DNA of 34,794 nucleotides from an uncultured Muribaculaceae bacterium (lineage in GTDB: Bacteria > Bacteroidota > Bacteroidia > Bacteroidales > Muribaculaceae), in the NCBI GenBank assembly GCA_944321905.1, contig CALUNI010000011.1, positions 1-34,794 on the forward strand, written 5' to 3'. Under the pieces are notes generated by a model. That model ran no database searches, had not been told where the DNA came from, and saw nothing but the letters and a program-made list of their open reading frames with translations. A program made the position numbers and the translations under genes. This document shows positions 23,851 to 33,115 of this stretch, piece by piece; position 1 is the stretch's first letter, and each line of letters opens with the position of its first letter.

Positions 23851-25056
23851 ATGAGAAGTAAGAAATTATTTTTGTTGGCGTTTTTGCTATTCGTTGTATA
23901 TTTCATGCAAGGGGTAGCGTATTCTGTTGGTAGCTTCATATCACAGAGTTGCCTGTTATTGTTTCTGTGCATAGGAATGTATGCTTATTTTAAGTCGCTT
24001 GCAACAGTATCGGTCAATCCGGCCTTTGTAAACGTGTGGATGATATTTTTCCTAATGCATTGTTTCTGTTTTATCTTATCTCCAAAAGTTGTTTACGGAA
24101 CGCTTTATGAGTCGATTGGCAAGGTAGAGACGCTTGACCAGTTTAAGAACATAGCAATGTTTTCTTTGTCTTTCTTTATTGCCTATGCCACTGCACGATA
24201 TAATTATTTCAGCCAAAAACAAATTCTGGCGATGGGATTGATTCTATTGGTCCTGTCGATAGCCAGATATTTTTATCAAATGGTCGAGAGACAAGAATTG
24301 CTTGAGAAAGAAGCCGTAACCAATAATATGGGATACTTGATATTATCGGTATTGCCATGTATGATGTTAGTAATCAAGCGTTATAAGGCGATATCTATAA
24401 TATCTGTTTTGGCTATCATATGTTTTGTAATAATGTCTTCTAAAAGAGGGTCTATCGTGTGCTTGATTGCAATGCTGCTGTTTTCTTTATACTATTACAT
24501 AAAGATAAACAAATTGAAATTTAAGACGGCGGTAGGTCTGTTTGTCATAGCCGTGGCTATGGGTTATGTTGTGTATTACCAATATGCTTCAAACGATTAT
24601 CTCCAAGAAAGGCTTGAAAAGACATCAGAAGGCAAGCAATCGGGTCGATTGGTAGCCTATAGTACGTTATTTGAGCATTGGGCGAGGGAGGACAATCTTG
24701 CAAAATCGTTGTTTGGCAACGGTATGTCTCAAAGTGTCGGCGTATGGGGTAATTATGCGCACAACGACTGGCTTGAATTGCTGATAGACAACGGGCTGCT
24801 TGGTGTTGTACTGTATGCCTCTCTTTTTATTTGCATGAATAAGTACATACGTAAGTCTGCAATGTCGCCGACTCAAAAATTGGCAGCACATTTATGTGTT
24901 ATTTTTTGGTTTTTGAAAACAATATTCTCAATGGGCTACATGTTCAATTCGGGTGCAATATTTTTATTCCTTTTTGGAATACTTGTCGGTAATTATGAGC
25001 GAGACAAGTTGGCGTACCGAAAAACACGCGTGCCTGTAAAATATGTGAATGCGTAA
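23851..25056 (+). CDS. Wzy-type O-antigen/capsule polymerase (O-antigen ligase family)
   Basis: Inner-membrane polymerase of 401 residues with about 11 predicted membrane segments. The large extracytoplasmic loop (about 250-315) carries SGRLVAYSTLFEHW and the O-antigen ligase-family signature YAHNDWLELLIDNGLLGVVL, where His is expected to be essential. It would polymerise flipped repeat units on undecaprenyl diphosphate at the periplasmic face. It begins 10 nt after the TupA-like gene and precedes the glycosyltransferases. A true ligase (WaaL) has the same fold, but location in a locus with Wzx favours Wzy. Confidence 0.87.
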   Translation: MRSKKLFLLAFLLFVVYFMQGVAYSVGSFISQSCLLLFLCIGMYAYFKSLATVSVNPAFVNVWMIFFLMHCFCFILSPKVVYGTLYESIGKVETLDQFKNIAMFSLSFFIAYATARYNYFSQKQILAMGLILLVLSIARYFYQMVERQELLEKEAVTNNMGYLILSVLPCMMLVIKRYKAISIISVLAIICFVIMSSKRGSIVCLIAMLLFSLYYYIKINKLKFKTAVGLFVIAVAMGYVVYYQYASNDYLQERLEKTSEGKQSGRLVAYSTLFEHWAREDNLAKSLFGNGMSQSVGVWGNYAHNDWLELLIDNGLLGVVLYASLFICMNKYIRKSAMSPTQKLAAHLCVIFWFLKTIFSMGYMFNSGAIFLFLFGILVGNYERDKLAYRKTRVPVKYVNA

Positions 25057-25086
25057 ATATTTAAATAAATCGAATTTATACTGAAG

Positions 25087-26172
25087 ATGAAAAAGGTATT
25101 GTGCTTGATCGACAGCCTTGGCTCGGGTGGTGCGCAAAGGCAGCTTGTGGGGCTTGCGGGTCTGCTTCAGCAAAAGGGGTATGACGTGACGTTGGCTTGC
25201 TATTACGAGCGTGTGTTTTATAGGGAACACATAGAGCGCAACCATATCAATCTGGTCAAGCTGACTCCGAAGAACAACAAATTGTCGAAGTATATAGAAG
25301 TATTCAGCCTCATCAGGCGGGAGAGATATGATGCCGTGATTGCCTATTTGTCGGGGCCGGAGGTAATCGTAAGCATGGCAAGGCTGTTTTTGAGGCACAA
25401 GTTTGTGGCGATTGTCTCGGAGCGCAATGTGGTGAACCGCATGACGTTGGTTGACAAGATGCGGTATTGCATATATTCGCTTGCCGATTACGTGGTGTCG
25501 AATTCGCATACGCAAAATTCGATACTGCATAGGCGGTTTCAGTTCTTAAGGAAAAAGGCGTTGACAATCAATAATTTTGTCGATACGCAATATTTTACGC
25601 CTGCCGACGTGGCAAGTGACGGCGACAGCGTGTTGAAAATATTGGTATTGGCCCGGATTAACATGCAAAAAAACGTGTTGGGGCTGATAGAAGCGGCAAG
25701 AAAATTAAAAGACCGGGGCATAAAATTCCGTATAGACTGGTATGGTGATTACAAAGACGCAGATTATCACGACCGATGTGTGGAAAAGATTAGGGCAATG
25801 GACGTGGGCGACCTGTTTTGCCTGCACAGCGCCACGACCGACGTGCTGTCGAAATACAGGGAATGTGACGTGTTTTGCCTGCCGTCGTTTTTTGAAGGTT
25901 GCCCCAACGTCGTGGCCGAGGCCATGAGTTGTGGCAAGCCGGTCTTGTGCAGCAACGTGTGTGACAATCCTTTGATAGTGGAAGATGGCGGCAATGGATT
26001 CCTTTTCGCCCCTGATGATATTGATGGCATGGCATCGTCGATAGTACGATTTTCTGAATTGCCGGTCGGGGATAGGGTGCGCTTTGGGAAGAGAAGCAGG
26101 GAGCTGGCCGTCGAAAAATTCAGCTCCGACGCGTTTGTCGATAAGTATATTAAATTGATAGAATCGAAATAG
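25087..26172 (+). CDS. Glycosyltransferase family 4 protein (first of three)
   Basis: Cytosolic GT-B retaining glycosyltransferase of 361 residues. The N-terminal nucleotide-free half begins KKVLCLIDSLGSGGAQRQL, with the glycine-rich loop typical of GT4. The C-terminal half starts near 190 (LKILVLARINMQKNVLGLI) and carries the E-x7-E signature EGCPNVVAE near 278-286. SERNVVNR near 116 fits the donor/acceptor loop. It should add one sugar of the repeat unit to the lipid carrier; donor and linkage are unknown. Its stop codon is separated from the next GT4 start by one base, so translation is probably coupled. Confidence 0.9.
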   Translation: MKKVLCLIDSLGSGGAQRQLVGLAGLLQQKGYDVTLACYYERVFYREHIERNHINLVKLTPKNNKLSKYIEVFSLIRRERYDAVIAYLSGPEVIVSMARLFLRHKFVAIVSERNVVNRMTLVDKMRYCIYSLADYVVSNSHTQNSILHRRFQFLRKKALTINNFVDTQYFTPADVASDGDSVLKILVLARINMQKNVLGLIEAARKLKDRGIKFRIDWYGDYKDADYHDRCVEKIRAMDVGDLFCLHSATTDVLSKYRECDVFCLPSFFEGCPNVVAEAMSCGKPVLCSNVCDNPLIVEDGGNGFLFAPDDIDGMASSIVRFSELPVGDRVRFGKRSRELAVEKFSSDAFVDKYIKLIESK

Positions 26173-26173
26173 T

Positions 26174-27283
26174 ATGAAGATATTGCACATATGTGACCAT
26201 TTAAAAGTGGGCGGTGCCGAGAAGATAATTGTCGAGATGTCGTTGAGGCAGCGGCAATCGGGGCATGACGTAGGAGTGCTGCTTTTGAAATCGACCGATT
26301 CGGTCTGGGAACGGCAACTTATGGATAGCGGGGTTACGGTCGAATGGCTTATAAAAAAAGGCAGCATATACAATCCCGTCCTTTCCTTTAAGATAGCAAG
26401 ATATCTTAAAAAGGCCGATCTGGTTCATGTGCATCTTTTCCCCGCACAGTACTGGGTGGCAATGGCTCGGTGGATGACCGGAACCAAGGTTCCCATAATA
26501 ACCACCGAACACAGCACATCTAATCGCAGGAGACGAAACAAGTGTCTCAAAGTAATAGACCGATTTGTGTATAAGCAGTTTGCATGTGCGGTGGCGTGTG
26601 CCGACGAAGTTTATGCCAGCGTAAAGGATGATTATGCGTCTGCGACACATTGGGAGGTTATCCCCAACGGCGTGGATGTTGACAGGTACCATAGTGCGCA
26701 GCCTTATGGCAAGGACGAACTTTTGGGCGTGAGCCGGGACGCGTTTTGCATTGCGATGGTATCGCGGTTTATTTATCCTAAAGATCAGCATATATTGATA
26801 GAGGCTGTTGCCGAGTGTCCCGAGGCGGTTCACGCCGTGCTGGTGGGAGACGGCCCCCAACGTGAGTCATGCGAGCAGTTGGCAGCCCGTCTGGGCGTGT
26901 CAGACAGGGTGCATTTCTTGGGAAACAGGAACGACGTTGACCGTATCTTGCGCACTTGCGATGCGGCAGCGTTAATCAGCGAATATGAGGGCTTGTCGTT
27001 GGCATCAATCGAAGGCATGGCTGCCGGCGCTTTTATCGGAAGCGACGTTAAGGGCATATCGAGTATCGTGGGCGGGGCAGGGATTCTTGTAAAAAACGAC
27101 TCTCGCCTCGTTTCCGAAGCCATTGTTTCCTTGATGCATGATGATTATAGAGAAATTATATCGCGGCAGTGTCTTGAACGCGCAAAGTGTTATGACATTA
27201 ACCGCATGGTAGATAAATACATGCATTTATACCAAGCAGTGTTAAACGACGGGGCAAACTACGTCAGACCACAAACCGTCTAA
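26174..27283 (+). CDS. Glycosyltransferase family 4 protein (second of three)
   Basis: GT-B glycosyltransferase of 369 residues. The N-terminus KILHICDHLKVGGAEKIIVE shows the usual G-G-A-E loop. The acceptor side has TTEHSTSNRRRR near 111-122. The C-terminal domain contains IPNGVDVDRYH, VGDGPQRESCEQLA and the E-x7-E motif EGLSLASIE near 275-283. It begins one base after the preceding GT4 and is in the same transcript. The product sugar is not predictable. The upstream bases AAATAGT match the start context used by other genes in the locus. Confidence 0.9.
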   Translation: MKILHICDHLKVGGAEKIIVEMSLRQRQSGHDVGVLLLKSTDSVWERQLMDSGVTVEWLIKKGSIYNPVLSFKIARYLKKADLVHVHLFPAQYWVAMARWMTGTKVPIITTEHSTSNRRRRNKCLKVIDRFVYKQFACAVACADEVYASVKDDYASATHWEVIPNGVDVDRYHSAQPYGKDELLGVSRDAFCIAMVSRFIYPKDQHILIEAVAECPEAVHAVLVGDGPQRESCEQLAARLGVSDRVHFLGNRNDVDRILRTCDAAALISEYEGLSLASIEGMAAGAFIGSDVKGISSIVGGAGILVKNDSRLVSEAIVSLMHDDYREIISRQCLERAKCYDINRMVDKYMHLYQAVLNDGANYVRPQTV

Positions 27284-27304
27284 TTAGCTAAAAATGTTTT
27301 TATT

Positions 27305-28426
27305 ATGAGGCCTCGATTATTTATTGTGGTCAACGAAGACAGGTTCTTCTTGTCGCACAGAAAAGAAATTGCAATCAACGCAATCAAAGGTGGGTATGAC
27401 GTTACGCTCGTGGCAAAAAACACAGGGCGTATGAATGAAGTCAAGGCTCTGGGAATAAATGCAATCGAGCTAAAGATAAATCCTACCGGCGAAAATCTCC
27501 TTGAGGAGTTCAAGACGTTTTGTTTCTTGCTGAAATTGTATAGGCGGGAGAAACCGTTGATTGTTCACCATGTGGGGCTTAAGAATGTGCTGTATGGCGG
27601 ACTTGCGGCCAAACTGGCCAAGATACACGGGGTTGTCGATGCCATAAGCGGCTTGGGCATAATGTTTTCGGGCGAAAAGCCATCTTTGTTGGCAAAGGCC
27701 GTATTAAGTGTAATTCGTTTCTCGTGCAATAGAAAGAACGTGGCGGTTATCTTTCAGAACAAGGAAGACGAGAAAATTTTCAAGGACAGACACATAATTG
27801 ACAGGTGCAAAGTATATTTCACTCACGGTTCGGGCGTGAATTTGAAAAATTACGCATATGTCGATGAGCCGGAAAATGATGTATTGAAAGTGATATTTAC
27901 CGCCCGCATGGTCGAAGATAAAGGAGTGAAAGTCTTGATCGAGGCTGCTGAAAGGTTGAAAGACCTATATCGAGGGAAAGTGAAATTTATCTTGTGCGGC
28001 GGCTTGTCGAAAAATCCCAAAGCCATCAAAGAGGAGTATTTGCGAGAGCATTGCGACGGTGATTATATCTGTTGGCTTGGGTATCGGTCGGATGTCAAGG
28101 AATTGCTTGAACAGTCAAATATAATGTGCTTCCCGAGCTATTACCGCGAAGGCTTGCCTAAGTCGTTGATAGAAGCGGCAGCGATAGGCCTGCCGATAGT
28201 TACCACCGATTCCATTGGCTGCAAGGATACTGTCGTCGATGGATATAACGGCTTCTTGGTTCCTGTAAAAGACAGCGTGTCGCTTGCCGAGAAATTGAGT
28301 ATTTTGTTTGACAATCCCGATTTAAGGAAAAGGATGAGGGTGAATTCAAGAAAATTGGCCGAGAAATATTTTTCCATAGAGCCGGTCATTAAAGAGCATA
28401 TGGAGATTTACAGGTCGTTTACATAG
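27305..28426 (+). CDS. Glycosyltransferase family 4 protein, PglA/WbaZ-like (third of three)
   Basis: GT-B glycosyltransferase of 373 residues. The N-terminus (LFIVVNEDRFFLSHRKEIA), the loop VVDAISGLGIMFSG near 112-125, and IFQNKEDEKIF resemble the PglA-type alpha-1,3-N-acetylgalactosaminyltransferases, which often add the second sugar to undecaprenyl-diphosphate-linked HexNAc. The C-terminal domain has ARMVEDKGVKVLIEAA, split by eye from its neighbours, and the E-x7-E motif EGLPKSLIE near 281-289. It is the last gene before a terminator, in the position where initiating-module genes usually lie, but no initiating phosphoglycosyltransferase follows. Family is certain; the PglA-like specificity is tentative. 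Confidence 0.88.
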   Translation: MRPRLFIVVNEDRFFLSHRKEIAINAIKGGYDVTLVAKNTGRMNEVKALGINAIELKINPTGENLLEEFKTFCFLLKLYRREKPLIVHHVGLKNVLYGGLAAKLAKIHGVVDAISGLGIMFSGEKPSLLAKAVLSVIRFSCNRKNVAVIFQNKEDEKIFKDRHIIDRCKVYFTHGSGVNLKNYAYVDEPENDVLKVIFTARMVEDKGVKVLIEAAERLKDLYRGKVKFILCGGLSKNPKAIKEEYLREHCDGDYICWLGYRSDVKELLEQSNIMCFPSYYREGLPKSLIEAAAIGLPIVTTDSIGCKDTVVDGYNGFLVPVKDSVSLAEKLSILFDNPDLRKRMRVNSRKLAEKYFSIEPVIKEHMEIYRSFT

Positions 28427-28454
28427 CGGTTTCTTTCACCGATGAGTTTTTGTG

Positions 28455-28498
28455 CGCCACGACTAATGAAGTTTTTGATTGGTCGTGGCGTGTTTTTT
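28455..28498 (+). terminator. Rho-independent terminator after the glycosyltransferase block
   Basis: CGCCACGACTAAT (28455-28467) pairs with ATTGGTCGTGGCG (28478-28490) over 13 bp with one G-U, followed by TGTTTTTT. It separates the assembly genes from gmd-fcl-manC unless the UpxY-like factor reads through it. Confidence 0.85.
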
Positions 28499-28508
28499 AT
28501 CCAAAATA

Positions 28509-28559
28509 GGTCGTTAGATTTATGGTGGTCCAAAACAAATATTTGCGGTCTAATGACCG
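28509..28559 (+). repeat. Inverted-repeat-bounded intergenic element, copy 2 (short form)
   Basis: Bounded by GGTCGTTAGA (28509-28518) and TCTAATGACC (28549-28558), which pair over 10 bp with one G-T. It shares a 34-nt block with 13180-13213 (one mismatch at 28556) and lacks 73 nt present in copy 1. It lies 10 nt after the terminator and about 120 nt before gmd. Confidence 0.7.
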
Positions 28560-28676
28560 TTTTATGTATTGTAGTCGCAAGATTGCTTGATAAGAAGCAT
28601 ATTATGAGGGTCTGATTTGTGTAAATGCGATTTTTTTACGAATATTGCATAATAATTAAAATGCAAAGAAAAAGTA

Positions 28677-29765
28677 ATGAAGACAGCGTTGATAACTGGG
28701 ATAACGGGGCAGGATGGGTCGTACTTGGCCGAATTCTTGCTTGAGAAGGGATATGACGTGCATGGCACCATCAGGCGGTCGTCGGTCGATTTCCGCGAGC
28801 GTATCGCCCATCTTGAGGGCAGGCCGCACTTCCACTTGCATTATGCCGACCTCGGCGACTCGATGAGCATAATACAGGTGGTGGGGAAGGTGCGTCCCGA
28901 CGAGGTTTACAACCTTGCGGCGCAGAGCCATGTGCAGGTGTCGTTTGACTCGCCCGAGTTTACTGCCGATGTCGATGCCACAGGCGTGCTGCGCATACTT
29001 GAAGCCGTGCGCCAGTGCGGGCTTGCCGCGACGTGCCGCATCTACCAGGCTTCGACGAGCGAGCTTTATGGCAAGGTGGAAGAAGTGCCGCAGAACGAGC
29101 TTACGCCGTTTCATCCATACAGCCCTTATGCCGTCGCAAAGCTTTATGGGTATTGGATAGTGAAGGAGTACCGGGAGGCTTACGGGATGTTTTGCTGCTC
29201 GGGCATATTGTTTAACCACGAGAGCGAGCGCAGGGGCGAGACGTTTGTGACGCGCAAGATAACGCTTGCCGCCGCGCGCATCAAGCAAGGCAAGCAGGAC
29301 AAGTTGTATCTGGGCAACTTGTCGTCGCTCCGCGACTGGGGCTATGCCAAGGATTACGTGGAGTGCATGTGGCTGATATTGCAGAACGACAAGCCCGAGG
29401 ACTTCGTGATAGCCACCGGCGAGCAGCACTCGGTGCGCGACTTCTGCCGTCTGGCGTTCCACTATGTGGGCATTGAACTCGACTTTGTGGGCGAGGGTGC
29501 CGACGAGAAGGGCATAGACCGGGCTACCGGGCGGGTGCTGGTGGAGGTGTCGCCCGATTTTTACCGCCCTACCGACGTGGTGAACTTGTGGGGCGACCCG
29601 TCGAAAGCTCGACGCGAGCTCGGGTGGAATCCGCAGAAGACTTCGTTTGAGCAGCTCGTCAAGTTGATGGTGGATGCCGACATGGCCAAGGTGGCCGTGG
29701 AGCGCGCGGGCGACCACGTGCGCATGAACCTTGCCGAATATCTCGAAAAGGGAATAGTGAAATAA
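28677..29765 (+). CDS. gmd: GDP-mannose 4,6-dehydratase
   Basis: Cytosolic NADP-dependent dehydratase of 362 residues converting GDP-D-mannose to GDP-4-keto-6-deoxy-D-mannose, the first step to GDP-L-fucose. Signatures: [10 protein letters not shown] at 8-17, the catalytic block QASTSELYG at 124-132 (Thr127, Glu129), [13 protein letters not shown] at 148-160 (Tyr151, Lys155) and [16 protein letters not shown] near 186-201. It is more GC-rich than the flippase-polymerase block. It starts a gene set gmd-fcl-manC behind a terminator, so it probably has its own promoter in 28560-28676, although I see no exact consensus there. GDP-rhamnose or perosamine routes are excluded as the main use by the fcl neighbour. 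Confidence 0.96.
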   Translation: MKTALITGITGQDGSYLAEFLLEKGYDVHGTIRRSSVDFRERIAHLEGRPHFHLHYADLGDSMSIIQVVGKVRPDEVYNLAAQSHVQVSFDSPEFTADVDATGVLRILEAVRQCGLAATCRIYQASTSELYGKVEEVPQNELTPFHPYSPYAVAKLYGYWIVKEYREAYGMFCCSGILFNHESERRGETFVTRKITLAAARIKQGKQDKLYLGNLSSLRDWGYAKDYVECMWLILQNDKPEDFVIATGEQHSVRDFCRLAFHYVGIELDFVGEGADEKGIDRATGRVLVEVSPDFYRPTDVVNLWGDPSKARRELGWNPQKTSFEQLVKLMVDADMAKVAVERAGDHVRMNLAEYLEKGIVK

Positions 29766-29798
29766 TCTCCGCGTCTTTTTGCGGCAAAAAATATTTTT

Positions 29799-30740
29799 AT
29801 GGAAAAAGATTCCAAGATATATGTGGCCGGACACCGTGGAATGGTGGGATCGGCCATTGTGCGCGAGTTGCAGCGACAGGGCTATGCCAACATCGTCACG
29901 CGCACTCATAAAGAGCTTGACTTGACACGGCAGGATGCCGTGGAGCGTTTCTTTGCCGAGGAACGCCCGGAATATGTGTTTCTCGCCGCGGCCAAGGTGG
30001 GCGGCATTGTCGCCAACCAGTCGGCGCTTGCCGATTTCATGTATGACAACATGATACTTGAGATGAACGTCATCCATGCCGCTTGGCAGAACGGCTGCCG
30101 CAAGCTTGAGTTTCTGGGGTCGTCGTGCATCTATCCGCGCATGGCTCCGCAGCCCATGAAGGAGAGCTGCCTGCTGACCTCGGAGTTGGAAAAGACCAAC
30201 GAGGCGTATGCGCTTGCCAAGATTTCGGGACTGAAGTATTGCGAATATCTCAACCGCCAGTATGGCACGGATTACATAAGCGTGATGCCCACCAACTTGT
30301 ATGGGCCTAACGACAATTACCACCCCGAACACAGCCACGTGCTGCCGGCTCTTATCCGGCGGTTCCACGAGGCAAAGGTGCAGGGGCTGCCTTATGTCAC
30401 TTGTTGGGGCGACGGCTCTCCGTTGCGCGAGTTCCTGTATGTCGATGACCTTGCCAACCTGTGCGTGTTCTTGATGAACAATTACAGCGGCAACGAGACT
30501 GTCAATGCAGGAACGGGCAAGGAGCTTACAATCAAGGCTCTTACCGAGCTTGTGGCGAAGGTGGTGGGCTATGACGGCGAGATACGGTGGGACACCACGA
30601 GGCCAAACGGCACTCCGCGCAAGTTGCTCGACGTGTCGAAGGCCACAGCTCTCGGTTGGGTCTATAAGACCGAGCTTGAAGACGGCATCAGATTGGCATA
30701 CGACGATTTCTTGCACAATCCGATGCGTGCCGAGCGTTGA
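29799..30740 (+). CDS. fcl: GDP-L-fucose synthase
   Basis: Cytosolic NADPH-dependent epimerase-reductase of 313 residues producing GDP-L-fucose from the product of Gmd. Signatures: the Rossmann loop GHRGMVGSA at 11-19, LGSSCIYPR at 106-114 (Ser and Cys of the active site), YALAK at 137-141 (Tyr and Lys), and His180 in EHSHVLPAL, which fits the epimerisation acid. It follows gmd by 33 nt. Together with manC downstream it gives a complete route from mannose-1-phosphate to GDP-fucose. In Bacteroidales GDP-fucose also feeds protein O-glycosylation, so this set may serve more than the adjacent locus. Confidence 0.96.
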   Translation: MEKDSKIYVAGHRGMVGSAIVRELQRQGYANIVTRTHKELDLTRQDAVERFFAEERPEYVFLAAAKVGGIVANQSALADFMYDNMILEMNVIHAAWQNGCRKLEFLGSSCIYPRMAPQPMKESCLLTSELEKTNEAYALAKISGLKYCEYLNRQYGTDYISVMPTNLYGPNDNYHPEHSHVLPALIRRFHEAKVQGLPYVTCWGDGSPLREFLYVDDLANLCVFLMNNYSGNETVNAGTGKELTIKALTELVAKVVGYDGEIRWDTTRPNGTPRKLLDVSKATALGWVYKTELEDGIRLAYDDFLHNPMRAER

Positions 30741-30807
30741 TGCACACATTACATGTGCTTATAGAAGTATAAAATATTGAATTAGCATTTGACAAAGAAA
30801 TATTAGT

Positions 30808-32091
30808 ATGAAAATTATATTGTTGTCGGGTGGTTCGGGAAAGCGGCTGTGGCCGGTGTCGAACAATGCGCGTTCCAAGCAGTTTGTGCGTGTGTTGCCT
30901 GCTCCCGATGGAGGGGTAGAGTCGATGGTGCAGCGCGTGGTGCGGCAGATAGGCGAGTCGCGCCTGCGGTGTGGCGTCACCGTTGCCACGGGTGCGGCAC
31001 AGCGCGGTGTCATCGAGGCTCAGCTCGGGAGCGGTGTTGACATAGTTACCGAACCCGAACGCCGTGACACGTTCCCAGCCATAGCTCTGTCCACGTCTTA
31101 CCTGTCGATGGAGAAAGGATGTGGCGACGAAGAGGTGGTGGTGGTAATGCCGTGCGACCCATTTACCGACAGTGGATATTTTGAAACCATCGCCCGCATG
31201 ACCGAGGCTGTGGAGACCGGCGGGGCCGACCTTGTGCTGATGGGCATATGTCCCACATATGCGTCGTCGAAGTTTGGGTACGTTGTCCCGATGCCGGGCG
31301 AGGCCGGAAAGCCTGTGATGCGTGTGGCCGGTTTCACCGAGAAGCCCGACGAGGCTCGTGCCGCAAGGCTTATCGAAGAAGGAGCGTTGTGGAACGGTGG
31401 CGTTTTTGCTTTCAGGCTCGGATATATGAGGGCAATTACTGCGCGGTATGTACAAGCCTCGACGTTTGCCGACATGGTGGCCGCATATGGCAGGCTGCCC
31501 AAGATAAGCTTTGACTATGAGGTCGCCGAAAAGGCGCAGTCGATTGCCGTGCTGCCTTTCAACGGCATGTGGCGCGACCTTGGCACTTGGAACGCTCTTG
31601 CCGACGAGTTGCCGGGCTGTTGCATGGGTAATGCAGTGGTTGACAATCCCGAATGTGGCTCGCAAGTGGTAAACCAACTTGGGCTGCCACTGTTGTGCAT
31701 AGGTACGTCTAATTTGATAGTCGCCGCGAGTGCCGACGGCATATTGGTTGCCGACAAGGGCAGTTGTGAACACTTGAAGGACTATGTTGACCGTCTGTCG
31801 CAGGAGCCGCAGTATGAAGAGTTCGGGTGGGGAAGCCGCAAGGTGGTTGACCATTCGGGCGAAGCCGTAACATCGCGGCTCGAAGTCAATGCGGGAGCAT
31901 CGACCGGCATCATGTGTGATTTGGTTCATGCTGCGACATTGACCGTTATAGCTGGTACCGGTGTGGCGACTGTTGACGGCAAGCTCATTGAATTGAGGAC
32001 GGGCGTTGTGATGACAGTGCCTTGCGGAATGCAGTGTGAAATAGAATCGGCCGGCGATGCCTCGCTCGAGGTTATAGAAGTAAAGTATTAA
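30808..32091 (+). CDS. manC: Mannose-1-phosphate guanylyltransferase
   Basis: Cytosolic enzyme of 427 residues making GDP-mannose from GTP and mannose-1-phosphate. The nucleotidyltransferase domain (1-280) shows LLSGGSGKRLWPVSN at 5-19, VVMPCDPF near 113-120 (Asp for metal), FTEKPD and NGGVFAF. Residues 290-340 form the small beta-helix-like linker and 345-427 a cupin-type domain. This last part is divergent and I see no phosphomannose-isomerase metal set, so isomerase activity is unlikely. The start context ATATTAGT resembles that of ugd. It follows fcl by 67 nt and completes the GDP-fucose set; its unusual third position is a local arrangement. Confidence 0.9.
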   Translation: MKIILLSGGSGKRLWPVSNNARSKQFVRVLPAPDGGVESMVQRVVRQIGESRLRCGVTVATGAAQRGVIEAQLGSGVDIVTEPERRDTFPAIALSTSYLSMEKGCGDEEVVVVMPCDPFTDSGYFETIARMTEAVETGGADLVLMGICPTYASSKFGYVVPMPGEAGKPVMRVAGFTEKPDEARAARLIEEGALWNGGVFAFRLGYMRAITARYVQASTFADMVAAYGRLPKISFDYEVAEKAQSIAVLPFNGMWRDLGTWNALADELPGCCMGNAVVDNPECGSQVVNQLGLPLLCIGTSNLIVAASADGILVADKGSCEHLKDYVDRLSQEPQYEEFGWGSRKVVDHSGEAVTSRLEVNAGASTGIMCDLVHAATLTVIAGTGVATVDGKLIELRTGVVMTVPCGMQCEIESAGDASLEVIEVKY

Positions 32092-32417
32092 GTTGCAAAA
32101 TCGTGGGGATTAACTAAATAAATTAATTGATATCCGAAACATGACGAAAATGCAACTCGTTTTTGGTCGGTAAATGAATTTATAGTATGGTTTCGAGGTC
32201 GATGCGTGCCTTGCGCGGGTGCGTGTCGGCCTTGGCGTTTTTATATGCAGGTAGGACATGTGTCGCATAAGGTAGAAACAGTGCCTTTAGAGACGAAGAA
32301 AGCCGACTTTTCACAAAGTCGGCATCCCTCTTCAAAAACTTAATGTATTTATTATTGAATAACCAGTGTGTATTCTTTTTTTATGTGTTTTAGAGACTGC
32401 TTGGTGTGTTGGACGTT
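32092..32417. other. Convergent intergenic region after manC
   Basis: 326 nt without a credible gene. Apart from the hairpin at 32302-32323 I see only A/T-rich sequence, with no promoter match and no repeat of the inverted-repeat element. Confidence 0.6.
32302..32323 (-). terminator. Convergent-region hairpin, probable terminator of the minus-strand gene
   Basis: GCCGACTTT (32302-32310) and AAAGTCGGC (32315-32323) form a 9-bp stem with a 4-nt loop. On the minus strand it is followed by TTTCTT, on the plus strand by ATCCCTC, so it fits termination of the gene at 32418-32981 better than that of manC. Confidence 0.6.
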
Positions 32418-32981
32418 TTATCTTATTTCCTCGTCGTCGTAGTCGGCAAGGTCTCCTAGTTCGTCTTCGTTGAAACCGTCGTCTCCGTAGAAGTCTTCGC
32501 CTATCTCGTCAAAGCCTATGGCATCGATAGATGCGGCCTTGGCTGCTGCGGCTTTTTCGTTGGCCTCGTCGATGTCGATGAACTGAGCCGGAGCTTTGCC
32601 TTCTTTGCGTTGGCATAGCGGGTCTTTAAGATTCTTCCCCGGGACGCATTCCTTCATTTCCATGAAGAATGCGCGGTCGGTCATATAATCGAAGACAAAA
32701 ATAAGTTTCTGCCCTTCGTCTTCAATAAGTTCGCTCAGCTGGGTGTCTTCCATCAGCCATATATCTTGGTCGGAGTCGGTGTCCATTTCCACCAGTGTTA
32801 TTTCCTTTTCCTTGCTCCAGTCGTCGTCGCAGATGAAGAACGAGTCCATTTGGTCTTTTGTATAACCTACGGAGTCGAGTATTGCGTTGCGTAGGCGCAA
32901 GAATGTGTCGTCGGCATCGATTGCTATCTCTCGTTTGAAGTTATCCACTTCATCCGAAACTATACGAAATTTATAAATCAT
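32418..32981 (-). CDS. Plasmid pRiA4b ORF-3-like protein (IS1096 TnpR-passenger family)
   Basis: Cytosolic acidic protein of 187 residues. Residues 1-115 follow the pRiA4b ORF-3 pattern: a beta-rich opening MIYKFRIVSDEV, IDADDTFLRLRNAIL near 20-35, FFICDDDWSKEKEI near 47-60, then LSELIEDEGQKLIFVFDYM near 82-101. The C-terminal 50 residues are extremely acidic and low in complexity (DELGDLADYDDEE). The family name comes from association with an insertion sequence in mycobacteria; no transposase or inverted repeats flank this gene, and the family is common as a stable chromosomal gene in Bacteroidota. The function is unknown. It is separate from the neighbouring coiled-coil gene by 134 nt. Confidence 0.75.
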   Translation of the reverse strand: MIYKFRIVSDEVDNFKREIAIDADDTFLRLRNAILDSVGYTKDQMDSFFICDDDWSKEKEITLVEMDTDSDQDIWLMEDTQLSELIEDEGQKLIFVFDYMTDRAFFMEMKECVPGKNLKDPLCQRKEGKAPAQFIDIDEANEKAAAAKAASIDAIGFDEIGEDFYGDDGFNEDELGDLADYDDEEIR

Positions 32982-33115
32982 CTTTGTGTTTATATAATAT
33001 TTGTATTTTCTCTTGATGCTGTTTTGATGCTGCGAAATTAATAATATTTTTTCACTCTAAGCATCTGTGGGCATATTTTTTTATCGATAATAAAGCGTGT
33101 GTAGCTGTTGCCGCA

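Noticed and set aside
28656-30749. A 697-residue open frame on the minus strand, and a 413-residue one at 30688-31929
   Set aside because: Both run exactly antisense to gmd/fcl and manC, which have full family motifs. Their translations are rich in His, Arg and Val without any domain, as expected for shadows of GC-rich genes.
32418-32981. Insertion-sequence remnant suggested by the IS1096 passenger family name
   Set aside because: No transposase, terminal inverted repeats or target duplication flank the gene; the name is historical.
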